Below are positions 21,557-32,017 of a stretch of 64,000 nt of DNA, one piece after another. This DNA comes from Reticulascus tulasneorum (lineage: Eukaryota > Ascomycota > Sordariomycetes > Glomerellales > Reticulascaceae). The stretch is from assembly GCA_001557505.1 (NCBI GenBank), contig LSAX01000009.1:1736001-1800000 (forward strand), read 5' to 3'. The position numbers and the translations under genes are program-made. The notes beneath the pieces are model-generated. The model was not told the DNA's origin. It made no database searches and worked only from the letters and a program-made list of their open reading frames with translations. Every line of letters starts with the position of its first letter. Position 1 is the first letter of the stretch.

Positions 21557-23499
21557 CTAGTTCCATGTGTAGCTGTTCATTCTACCATCGCCGCCACACT
21601 TCTGGGCGCTGTTTCCCTTGCACGCCATGCTGCACTGAGACTCAGCGACCACGACTGACCCTGAGGCCCTCTGGTTACCACAATAGCACTCTGAGGCGAA
21701 CTCTACAGCAAATATTTTAAAGCCACTGTCAATACAGAACTTACCACATTTTTCGACTGTCATAGTTGTGGTATCTTTTGTTGAGGCTGAAGATGAACTT
21801 GTAAGCGTACCCTCTATTTAGGAAGAAATGAAGACAAGACTCACCACCCGATAACGCCCTGCCGCCGTTGGTAAGTTCCGTATAACAAGCCTGGTATTTG
21901 AAGTTCATGGGCGGTGGATCTACGTCAGGGGTATAGACGTTAAGCCTGTTCGCGGCGCCGCAAATCTGCGATGCATCGCCTGCACAAGCCACGTTACACT
22001 CGCTCGCTAGAGTAGCGACAGATCCAATACCGAGATTGTTGCCGCAATAACATTCTTTGCCGAATTCGACAGCAAACTTGGCTGTGCCGCGCTCGCGGAG
22101 GCAGAAGTTTGCGCACTGGGCGACGGTCAATGAGTTGCTTACCATGCTCGCTATACCTAGCGCTCGCGTGTTGGTACCCTCGGTATAGCAGCCGTGGTGC
22201 TTGTAGCTGATAGGTGGCGTAACTGAGGTGCCATAGACGTTCAGCCGACTTGTGCCGCCACACTTTTCTGATGGATTTCCTGTACAGGCAACATTGCATT
22301 GCGAAATGTCGGTCTTGACGCTCCCCACAGTAAGAGCATCGCCACACCAACACTCGCCGCCAAACTCGACACCGAATAAGGACCGTCCTTTTTCTGCCAT
22401 GCAGAAGACGGCGCAAGCCTCGACCGTCATGGCAGACTGTCCTGTTTGGCCTGCGAAGCTTAGGGCGCGTGTGGGAACCTCGTTGTAGCAGCCGTAGGGC
22501 TGGAACTTTGGGACTGTACCTGCGCCGACACAGGCGTAGGCATTAGCCCAAAGGCCGGTACAGTCGGACTTAACAGATGGGTTCCACGAGATGAGCTGGC
22601 TCAACGATATGCCTTGATTAGCCGTGATTGTGGCGCAGACCTCGCCCGGCTTGACAAAGTAGAACTTGTAGCAATTGTTTGCTATAGTCGGTTGTACCGG
22701 CTGCGGCGTTTGGATGCCGGTCGACGGTGCGGTTGTTGTGGGTGTGGAGCCCCCGATGACGCCGACACACACATAAGCATCGGCCCACAGGAGGTTGCAC
22801 GCCGCGCCGCCGACCTCGGGGTTCCAGGCTAAGAAATCAGAGAGTGAAATGCCATTGGCTGTCGCGATAGGACCGCAAAATTCCCCTGCTTTAGTCCGGT
22901 AGAACTTATTACAGTTCGAAACCATTCCTGGCTGGATTGGGGTAGGCGTAGCAACGCCATTGCCTGCGGATGTTGTGGTTGTGGGCTTGCTGGTAGAAGC
23001 GCTGCTGGCCCTGGTAGAAGTGACCGATATGGTGATCACTGTGCTGGACGATCTGGTTGAGGATGCTATGGTAGAGGATGGTATGGTGGACAATCTAGTG
23101 GTGGAAGATATTGTGGTGGTTGTTCCAGGAGCGGGCTCTAACGGCGCCTCAACGCAGAAGGACCTATCGGGCGGCAGAGTACCGCAAGACACAGATAGAG
23201 ATGGATTCTAGATGAAGTTAGATTGGCTGTGTTCTTCTTCTCACTTCCGGAAGAGTATTTACCCATCTAATAAATGCTTCTGGCGTGACACCAAAGATGT
23301 CATAGATATCCTGGCAAGTCCATGTGCCATCACTATCTAGCCACCACGAGCAAGAAGACGTGGTATTGGGATCGAAGGGGAATCCGGGGGTCGCATCTCT
23401 CGGCCTCTTAGTGCTTTCTTGGGCCGGGATAGCAACGGCCGAGGAGAGGCAACTGGCTGCAGCAAAGAGCAGCACGAGGCTGGGCATAAATGACATCAT
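21557..23499 (-). CDS. secreted LysM (x3) and WSC (x3) domain protein
   Basis: Minus strand, three exons 23499-23263, 23207-21845 and 21786-21557 (phases 0 and 1 agree), giving 609 residues. A signal peptide (PSLVLLFAAASCLSSAVA) begins at the ATG at 23499. The first LysM is split by intron 1: CSWW..FIRW joins NPSLSVSCGTL. A Ser/Thr-rich, probably O-glycosylated linker follows, then two more LysM units (CNKFYRTKAGEFC..AWNPEV and CYKFYFVKPGEVC..SWNPSV). Three WSC domains follow, each with GCY, AVFC/ANFC/GKFC, CWCG/CYCG and CSEKCGG-like blocks. LysM binds chitin and chito-oligomers; WSC is a Cys-rich carbohydrate-binding domain, often for beta-glucan (established). No catalytic domain is present, so it is a wall-binding or chitin-shielding protein. 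It lies 3 kb from a chitinase gene of the same orientation. The third WSC needs exon 3 to be complete. Confidence 0.9.
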
Positions 23500-25165
23500 C
23501 CTCAAGGAGGCAGGAGAGTAGACACAGGGAGTGGTATGAGCCAGGTGAGAGAGTGCGAGAATGCCGTGATAATTAGGATAAGTATAGGGTCTAGACAATT
23601 GAGGGGATTTATAACATATGCCTATGTTCGAACTACCGAGTACCTTGGAGTAACTCGGTTCCACATGAAATGACTCCTGTGCCAGCTCGTTTTCTCGCCG
23701 TAAGGGTCACACTCCTCCTCCGCGGAACCGTGACGCGTGTGAAACTTTTGCAAGTTCTATGTCAAGAATATGTGCTCCATATCGGCCCATTGTGCAATCC
23801 ATATGGTAGCCTGCCACCTAATATTGATTTCCATCGCATCCAGCGCAATATCCGCTTGAAGTATCATCGGCAAATAGACGTATGAAGGCATACACCCGCA
23901 CATGTAGGTCCTTGATTCGAACACGAGATAATGCACGTCCCACTAGGAGAAGGGCAACTGCGCCGGGCTCTCTTCCGCATACACTGTAAGGTACCAGATT
24001 CGTAGGCTCCTGTTCGGATGCCTACAGTAAGGCCGCCTGGCTAGTGTAGCAATGCAAGAGAACTTTGTAGTCCGTAATAAGCGAGCAATTTATGGCCGAA
24101 GACGACGCGGGCCGCACAACCCCCTGTGGATCACTAGCCGCACTAGGCAGGTCTGGACTCACAGTGTTCCCAGCGATATGGTCGCACGGACTGGCCGTCC
24201 CCTCAAAGCAGGGATTCAATTGGCTCTATCGCTTAGTCGTGAGCTGCGGTCAGCGCTAAAAGATTATCAGGTCTACTTCTCCCTCCAACCTCAGAGGCGC
24301 AACCAAGTATGCTCCGCTACGATGGCACGATGGGTATATCTTTCCGCTTGCCTGCTTGGTCGATGCAACAATGTGTTGGTTGATTTCAGCCAGAATAGAT
24401 TGACTTGCTGTTTATCGTGCTGGTTTTCACGCTTTGAGCATCCTGGCTAATATCTGTTACCGTTCAACTCTGTAGTCTGGTTTACGGAGACGCAGTTCGT
24501 CAGCAGGCCTGGGATTCTCACCTCCTACCGTGCAGTCCATGAAGCATAGACAGAGAATACCCACAAAATAGCGTCGTATTGACGGCATAGGTGCCTCAGA
24601 CTAGGATTTGAGAGACGAGCTACCCGCCAGCCTAGGGTGCGTAAAGGAGGAAGACTGAATCACTCATGTCACTCCTCCACCGAAGTATCTTGGTGAATGC
24701 CCTTGTGACGCCCGTTGGTGGACAATATCTGACGGATAACAAGGTTATAAAAGTTTGTGGGAAATCTTCTATTGACATGTGCCTTGGGGGCCATAACCAC
24801 TACAGAATAGGTAGGACAATATCAGTGGCTTAGTGCGCTGAGTGCGCTATGAAATTGATAGACCCCTGCAAACGGGCGTACTTCTGTGGAGTCTAGCGCG
24901 TATTGATCTCAATTATAGTGGTGGTCCCTACCTGTAATGAGATCGCACCACACGTGTCCACGGGCCGTTCATTGAACCGCCCGTTACCACGTTGGTGTGC
25001 GAATTCAGGGTCTCACGACTTCCCCATTTTCTTCCCCATTTTCTTCCCCATCTTGACCCAGGATGGCCTCATCTCGCTGCTTAAGTCAAGTGCGTACTGT
25101 CTGCCCCGCACAAGACACAAAATAGCCACCAAGAGAACATCGAAAAGCACGACCGCCTCATCGCA
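23500..25165. other. intergenic region with 12-bp tandem repeat
   Basis: About 1.7 kb. Its left end is the promoter of the LysM/WSC gene. No gene is supported. At 25019-25054 a 12-bp unit (TTCCCCATTTTC) is repeated about three times. Open frames at 24052-24450 and 24903-25214 have no protein-like character. Confidence 0.45.
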
Positions 25166-25525
25166 ATGCTGCAGAAAGGCAGCGACGATACTACCCCGTC
25201 TAGCCACAATGTAGACGAATCACTCCACGCTGGTGAACACACTGTCACGTCAGGTATCACTGAGGACATGCAGGCTCCATCAATATCCAGAGCACTGTAC
25301 AAGAAGGCTGGGAATCACAACGACCAGCTCACCAAGATGGAGCGTATGCTGCTCCTCAGCCGTTGCGATTTACTAGGCAAAGCTCTCGCCTGCCCAAACT
25401 CAGTGACTGAAGCAGAGCACAACTTCATTCTCCATCGTCCGTCCCCTGAAATAATGGCTGCAAATATCAAAACCGTCAGCACCAATCCTCCTGCTCCCAA
25501 GTCAACCGGACACTATGGCCACTAA
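25166..25525 (+). CDS. hypothetical protein or exon, unknown
   Basis: An open frame of 119 codons whose sense continues upstream of the listed ATG to about 25085 without a stop, so it may be an exon of a larger gene. The composition is protein-like (acidic start, LTKMERMLLLSRCDLLGKAL helix, Pro-rich end), but I recognise no family. It ends at TAA 25 bp before the next open frame, which is in the same frame with two intervening stops (TAA, TAG). The two may be one gene with an undetected splice or two decayed pieces. Confidence 0.3.
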   Translation: MLQKGSDDTTPSSHNVDESLHAGEHTVTSGITEDMQAPSISRALYKKAGNHNDQLTKMERMLLLSRCDLLGKALACPNSVTEAEHNFILHRPSPEIMAANIKTVSTNPPAPKSTGHYGH

Positions 25526-25552
25526 TCACTTTCATAGCTCACGAATGGCGCT

Positions 25553-26209
25553 ATGTCAAGCATCGCCGAGCTGCAGGCTGCCCATCTGGAGTCGCTGAGC
25601 TACGAAACGCTAGAGTCCATCGTGATAGACTACTGGACGTCTGAGAGCAATTGCTTCAGAATCGACGAGGAAGAGTTTGACATACCTGCCCGCACTGCCG
25701 CGATCGATTTGTTGAGCCGTCCAGACGAAGTGGCATTCCAGGATGCCGTGAGAGAACTCTACTGCGACCTTGACCGAATGGAACGTGATAACGAACTGCA
25801 ACGTGCCAAAGCAGCCACTGACCCGCGGCCGGTTTCCGAGATTGTGATGGCTTGGGACTTACTTAGAGAGGAAAAGGAGCCTCTTGTGCAACAGGCGCAG
25901 GTAGAGTATCTGCGCGAAAAGACGCGCCTACGAGAGGAACTGAAGTCCCAGCTAAGAATGGAGCAGAAGGATATGGTTGAGGAAGACGTAGCAGCGATGA
26001 AGATGCTTAAGGAGCTAATGCGGGTACAAGTTGCTCAGGATGCTTTGGAAGACGCCCAGGAGGCGGAGCGTGAGGCGGCCGAGCGGAAAAGACTGAGAGA
26101 TGAGTATGAAGAAGACAAAAAAAAGCGGCGCATGAAGAAGAAGATGAAGAGGAAGAAGGCACGTATCGAGGAATCTACAGACACAGACGACAGCGATGCT
26201 GGATTATAG
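25553..26209 (+). CDS. hypothetical coiled-coil protein
   Basis: A single open frame of 218 residues with no recognised family. Residues 1-110 are acidic and helical (SYETLESIVIDYW, DAVRELYCDLDRMERDNE). From about 115 to 205 it is a long charged helix, probably coiled coil, ending in a lysine-rich stretch (KKKRRMKKKMKRKKAR) that could be a nuclear or nucleolar signal. It then has an acidic tail (STDTDDSDAGL). It sits inside the cluster of wall-active secreted genes but has no signal peptide, so it is unlikely to work with them outside the cell. It could be an unrelated or recently arrived gene. Confidence 0.5.
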   Translation: MSSIAELQAAHLESLSYETLESIVIDYWTSESNCFRIDEEEFDIPARTAAIDLLSRPDEVAFQDAVRELYCDLDRMERDNELQRAKAATDPRPVSEIVMAWDLLREEKEPLVQQAQVEYLREKTRLREELKSQLRMEQKDMVEEDVAAMKMLKELMRVQVAQDALEDAQEAEREAAERKRLRDEYEEDKKKRRMKKKMKRKKARIEESTDTDDSDAGL

Positions 26210-26564
26210 GCACAGTACCCGACGACGGCGAGGTTTGAAGTCGACAATTCTTCAATTAACCAAACTGATTGTTGCCGTTTATCACTATGCTTTATTGTTT
26301 CTAGGCATGTAATATAAAATTCTGCTATTTATATAGCTAAGTGCACAAGATGTAATTGTGCTCAGTCAAGTGTGCTTGATACTACCTACGTTTATGATAG
26401 TATGGAATACATAGATTCTTGATGTGGCAGTCTTCCATACCACAATCCGTGGAAAGCATTCTATAAAGAAACCTGTGTCCTACAGATGTCCTTAGATATA
26501 TCTCGTAAATAGTCAAAGCCTGCTCCCAGAGTTGACTGATACCATATGCCGAGTCCACTGCAGA
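26210..26564. other. convergent intergenic region
   Basis: About 350 bp, A+T-rich, between the coiled-coil ORF and the 3' end of the chitinase gene; probably 3' UTRs. Nothing else seen. Confidence 0.5.
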
Positions 26565-29500
26565 TCAAGTAAAGATGCTCGAGTCGAAGCGCGGGATGAA
26601 ATTGAAAATGTTAATATACTTCCTAAGTATAGGAGGTAAGTTGCAAGCGAACCCCTTATCGGTTAAGGTCGTCTTGCAATAGTCAACCCAGATTGGAATA
26701 AGTGGTGTGATGCGGTCGTTAAGCCACCAGTTCGTCCACACTACCACACGATGCATATGCTCCACCATGTAATCATGCCACAAGTCGCCAAGCGAGGTCG
26801 TCATCTTTATACCTGTCTCTTGTTCAAACGCGTCTTCGAACTCGAGCAAGTAATTTTTCGTCGTCTCGTATGCGAGCTTGTGCCGCCGCTCCACGTCCGG
26901 GCTACTATAATATTTGAACACGGCCAGGGTCTTTGCATTCCGAGCCCCAAAGGGCCGCTGTTAGACATGCACAGAGAAACAAAGAAGATAACCATGCCAA
27001 GTGGACTTACAACTTGTATATGGCTCAGAGCATCGCGCCCTGAAAGCTTGGTCGCCTGGTCACAGCAATTTTTCCAAACCGCGTTGCCCCTCGGTCGAGT
27101 GAAGCGATAGAGCTATTAATAACTCAGCACGTAAACCTACTACCTCCGGTCTCTCGGAATATGGTCGCGTCACTAACCTGAGCCTTGATCCCGTTGATAT
27201 CGTTATCGCAAACGACCAAAGACTGAACATTTTCGGAGGAGCCAAGACCGTTGAGAATCAGATCCAGCGGCGAAAAGCGTTTATAGTCGGCCCCCTTATT
27301 GGACCAGCTGGCCCAATTGGGTGTTGCCATGTAGTCCCTAATATGCTTTGCCGTGAGATTGACAGGAGAAGTGAGAATTTTGACGGGGAGTCCCGGGCCT
27401 TGGATAGCTGGCCATCTTTTGTCAATGAGGAAGTCTACGAAGCGAGGAATCGTCTGCAGCTCCATGATGTGCTCCGTCACCCAATTTGTTCTAGTACCGA
27501 GCTTGCCAGCGTTGATCTCTAAGGTAAAGTCTTTCGGGACACACGTAAGGCCAAAGATATTGGCTACTTTGGCAACATACCGGTGAGTGTCACCGGTAGC
27601 GCGCAGCAGTTGATCACCACCATCACCGTTGGGATATCTTGATGATGTCATTTTCACTGCGTTTGCTGTGCCTCGTTTGCTCCAAAATACCCGGGGGTTG
27701 CCGTACCGATCCGCTCGAGGATTGAGCAGAGAATAGTCTTCTATTTGTGATTCGTCATTTTCATCGTCGTCGTACTCCTCCTTGTCCTCCTCCTTCTCCT
27801 TCTCCTTCTCCTCCTCCTCCTCCTCGATCAGCAGGATGGGAGTGGAGGTGTGATTGGCAACATCGTCACGAGCAAGAAGCCTGCTGAAATCAGGATCGTC
27901 CAACAGGTTCGCCAATAAAGCATCGAGTTCCTTGTCGAGTTCAAAGTTGACTGTGTTCGCACCTTGGCTCTCGCTGTCAATCCCTAGCCGCACTGGGCCA
28001 GGATCAATTGATTGTCTTCTCTCAAAGTTCCCTGGTTCTCCTCCTCCGTAAGTATAGTCAAATCCTGGACCAGAGTCGACGCCGCCATCATCTTCATCGA
28101 TGAGAATGCCGATGCGGATGAACCATAGAAAATCACAGATGTCTTCCATGTTGCCTTTGGTCTCGGCTTCGGACCATTTGTTGTAATCGTCAAGGTTATT
28201 CTCCAAATTCCGCGTCAGATGGTCAGCCTCATCGGGCTCCATATATTCAATGTTATCGAGAACACTCAGGATTCTATCAGCCGTGAGATATTTGTAGTCC
28301 GGCGTTATGACTTTATTCCACGACTTCCTATATTCTACGCCTTTGATTGTCTTGCCTCTCGTGATCATGGCCCTTATATCGACCGAGCCAACACTGCAAG
28401 CTTCGATGATATTCATCTGCCTTGCTCTCACAAGACCTCGTTCTACCACTGTAGTGTCACTAATGTCCGTGATCGCGCGAGGCTTTCTGCTGATGGGCCC
28501 TAGATACGGGCATTGGCCTAGATGGTCCTTGACAGATTGTAGAGCTTGCTCAAACAAGGTGCCGGCTTCCTCTGCTGTTGGCATGGTCTTATAGAAGTCG
28601 TGACAGCAATAAACATTTGCTCCAGATTTGCAGCCGTCAATCAGCTCGCCACTGGACATCGCCACGCGGATCATATTACCAGGGCAATGCGACTCGCAGA
28701 AGCCGTCATCGCGCTTCAGGACTTGTTGCCAATTGCATAAACCCCATTCCATATCGTCCTCCGGCTCATCACAGCAGTACGACCGCGGACCACGCTCTTC
28801 TCTCTGAAAGATACCAGAGAAGTGTTCCCACCACCAGCATTTATGGGCCGCGCTCCCGGACCAAGCATTGACTTGATGATGAGGCCTGACGTACCCGTCG
28901 CACTTAGTATAGTCGTGGCCGTCCGCGCAGTGAGGATCGTAACCGGATTTGCCTCGCCACTCGCACATTCCGTAGAGCTGAGTTGACGGAATCCCCGCTG
29001 TGTACGAGCAGCACGCAACCTGGTAAGTTGCGTAAGTAGCACAGGCGCCTGAGTAGCTACCTACCTCGGCCCATAGAGACACTCCGAGCTTTTTGGAGAT
29101 GGGTGCTTCTGGGCCTGGACATTGAGACCCGTAGTTCCGCCCGCACTGGCCGTTATTGAAGTCGAACCAGCCGCAGATAGGCACCTCGACGTTCGAAGGG
29201 CAGCAGAAGACACGGGCACCATCATTATTTCTGCATGCGACGTGATCCATCATAAGCTCGCCATTAGAATCATCGTCAGCCCGGCTGATGCCTACATAAT
29301 TCGCTGGGCAGCTCCGGCCGCACTCGGTCCAGAAGCACTGGTGGCGTGTTATCTTCTCGTCCGCGTCAACGGTGTGGCCATCCTCGCCATAGTAATCCTT
29401 AGTGCCTTTAGACTGAAACTGGGTTGCTTTCTGTAATTGCTTTGAGTACGTGCCGTCGTTGATATCCAGGCTTACAGCCCAGACCATAACACCTCCTAGA

Positions 29501-31132
29501 CACTGGCTGCGTGCGAAATTAGCCTTCAGTTTGAAGGTATCTCCATCGTCATACGTGATCCATTCGTTTCCCATTTTGAGAATCTTAACTGCAGCTTTTT
29601 GATCCAGCACTGGTTGGGCGCCTGAGGCTTTGATCTTATCAGCGATCTCAGCGTTACTGAGTACACCGAACTCGTTGGTGCAAGGCCCACGATTGCCAAC
29701 ACCGTTGAAGGTACAGGCGGGGCTTGTACAGCCAGAACTGCTGGCCATGAAGGTTCGAGAATAGAAACCGAGACCTAGGACAACCTTGGAGGGATCAATG
29801 TCATTTCGCCAGAGCAGATCAAAATACTCGGTGATTTCCGTCAGGTTGGTGTGGGAGTTTAGATAGTTGCCGACCCATTTGTTCTTCTCGTCCCAAGCAC
29901 CATGAAGATCGTAGGACATCATATTAAAGAACTCGACATGGGGCTCCAGCTTGACAATGTCAAAGTGCCGAAGGTACCAGTACGATACAGGCAGAGTGAT
30001 AGTCAACCCACTACGACCAGAGGCGCTAAGGGCCGAATTCAAGTTGGCAACGAACTTTGGGAAGTTGATAAAATCTTCCTCTTTACCGGCACGATCATCA
30101 GCGGCCGGATACTCCCAGTCAATATCCACGCCGTCGAAGTTATATGTATCCATGAAAGAGACCAGTGAGGTAAAGAATGCTCGTTGGTTGGCCACCGATG
30201 ATGCGAGATTTGTGAAGACGCTTGCGGTCGGGCCGGGGTCATTGAAAGCCCATCCGCCAATGGCGATGTAGACCTTGAGCTCGGGATCCTTCTTTTTGAG
30301 TCCAGTGAGACGCTTATATAGATCTGTGTCTGCTGGATGTCCTGGTACAATGTGAAAGGTTTCGGGCTCAACACTAGCGAACGCGAAATTCAAGTGAGAA
30401 TAGACGCCGGTTGGGATATTCTCAGGGAAGAATTGCTGGCAGGATCGTCTGGCTGCCCATCCTTCGTAGTAGCCGACTACCTGGCGAATAGGAGTATCAG
30501 TGACGCTGCAAGAAGGCCTCTTAACCGTCTTATTGCCACAGAACTCCTGGGAAATGCCACAAAAACTGCAAACAGAAGTATCAGCCATCAGATGCAACAC
30601 CGATTCATTGATTAACTATAACTCACCCCCATTTGGAACAGCAAACATTCAGAGGACACTTGGGTAATATCGCCCATTCGGCACCATAGCCGGGATCGCA
30701 TTGGGATTTGGCATTGCAATTGTCGACGCACACATCAGCAGCGCAAAAGTCCGGACCTAGACCACAAAAGCCAAACTTGGAACAACACCTGCAGACAGGT
30801 AGGTCTCCAGTCAGTAAACTGCCATAATCACCTCCAGCGCACGGGATGTTCATGGAGAAGGAAACTTACGATCCATCTTTACACGGATTTCCTGGCTCAC
30901 AGCCTAGGTTTGGGGTGTAATCACATGTTGACTTACAACCAGCACCGCAGTGTTCCGCGGTGGTGCCACAGAAGCCAAACTTGGAGCAGCATCCAGTTGC
31001 GCAAAGGTTAGTTTCACTACAACCTTGAGCACCAACGCAGACTGATAAAAGAGAAGCCGTAATCGCGAGAAGGCATAGCAGACGCTGTATATGAGACAAC
31101 ACTACACGCTCGAACAGAGGCAAAGAAGGCAT
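26565..31132 (-). CDS. killer-toxin-like GH18 chitinase with hevein domains and long C-terminal extension
   Basis: Minus strand, five exons: 31132-30870, 30788-30627, 30565-27178, 27112-27011, 26930-26565. Phases agree at every junction, giving 1426 residues. A signal peptide (LLCLLAITASLLSVCVGA) precedes hevein-type chitin-binding modules with CCSKFGFCG (twice) and CCSKWGFCG. The GH18 domain runs from about residue 170 to 530, with YIAIGGW and an intact catalytic FDGVDIDWEYP (acid Glu near 293). Next come Cys-rich repeats, then an extended Asp/Glu/Lys tract near residue 1065. A conserved-looking tail of about 360 residues contains TEHIMELQ near 1175 and a helical C-terminus in exons 4-5. This layout matches fungal subgroup-C chitinases, relatives of the alpha/beta subunit of the Kluyveromyces lactis killer toxin (established). 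It acts outside the cell on chitin; the tail's role is unknown. It is divergently paired with the GH55 gene. Confidence 0.92.
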
Positions 31133-32017
31133 CTTGGCTGCTGCAGAGACTAATACTAGAACTAGAGAGAAGTGTGAGTTGCAAAATAACGAGCAGAATG
31201 GTGGACAACTTCGAGACCTAGGGAAAGAGGCACATAGCAATCCATCAGGTAGAGACTGGCTCCTGACAGCATTGTCCACGCAGACTGTTTAGTTGCCCTG
31301 CTCCCCTGATCCAAAACAGCCCCATTTAGCTCGCCGCTTCCATACATGGTTTCTCAACGGCTTACTGCCTTGGTATGCAGCCACTTGTTGGCTATAGCCA
31401 TCAATCTCGTGTGCGTCGCATTCTTCAAGTTTGGATACAGGTAGTCGAAAGGGACAGGGGTCCCATGCCCTGCTACAGTGCGAAGCGTCTGCTGCTTGGT
31501 CAGGGGTTGCGCTCGGCTGAGGACCAGGGAGAGAGGGACGGAAGAGTCCCGGTTCCGTTCCGGCCGCTTCCCGGCCTGATTATGGGTCGAGGAAATGGCT
31601 GTATTGGGCCCTGCAGGAATCTGGCCATATCAGACTCGAGTAACCACCGTCACGAGAAATGATCGCTAGTTACCTGGCGCATCCTGCCTAAGTCTGGGGT
31701 GGCGCATGTCCACAACCATGTGTAATAGCGATGAGAAATTTCCATCCGCAGGCCCTGCATACTAGGTAGTATGCAGTCAGAATGAGCCGATCACACTTTG
31801 GTAGCTCGCCGATGCCATCCTTGATCGATATAGTCGAACCTACGCCTGAGGCTGCGGCAGTTCGACAGCGACCTGCACTCGTACAACAACGGCGAGCTGT
31901 TGTTGATGTTCCCATTCGCACCTCTTTTCTGTCAACCCGTTATCAGGCCGATATTGATAGGTTCTGCTTATCTTTTTCTTCGATCCACGCCTGAGAGCAC
32001 AATACTCGACGACAATC
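31133..32017. promoter_or_regulatory. shared divergent promoter region (chitinase / GH55 glucanase)
   Basis: An 885-bp region separates the start codons of the chitinase (minus) and the GH55-LysM-WSC gene (plus), with no supportable gene between them. A head-to-head arrangement of two secreted wall-degrading genes suggests common control (inference). I cannot assign specific transcription-factor sites by eye with confidence. Confidence 0.5.

Noticed and set aside
23900..23945. Sequence resembling a tRNA T-arm (ATTCGAAC)
   Set aside because: No acceptor, D-arm or anticodon stem at the right distance; chance match. No tRNA was found elsewhere by eye.
25019..25054. Short direct repeats as a possible CRISPR-like array
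   Set aside because: Simple 12-bp tandem repeat without spacers, in a eukaryotic genome.
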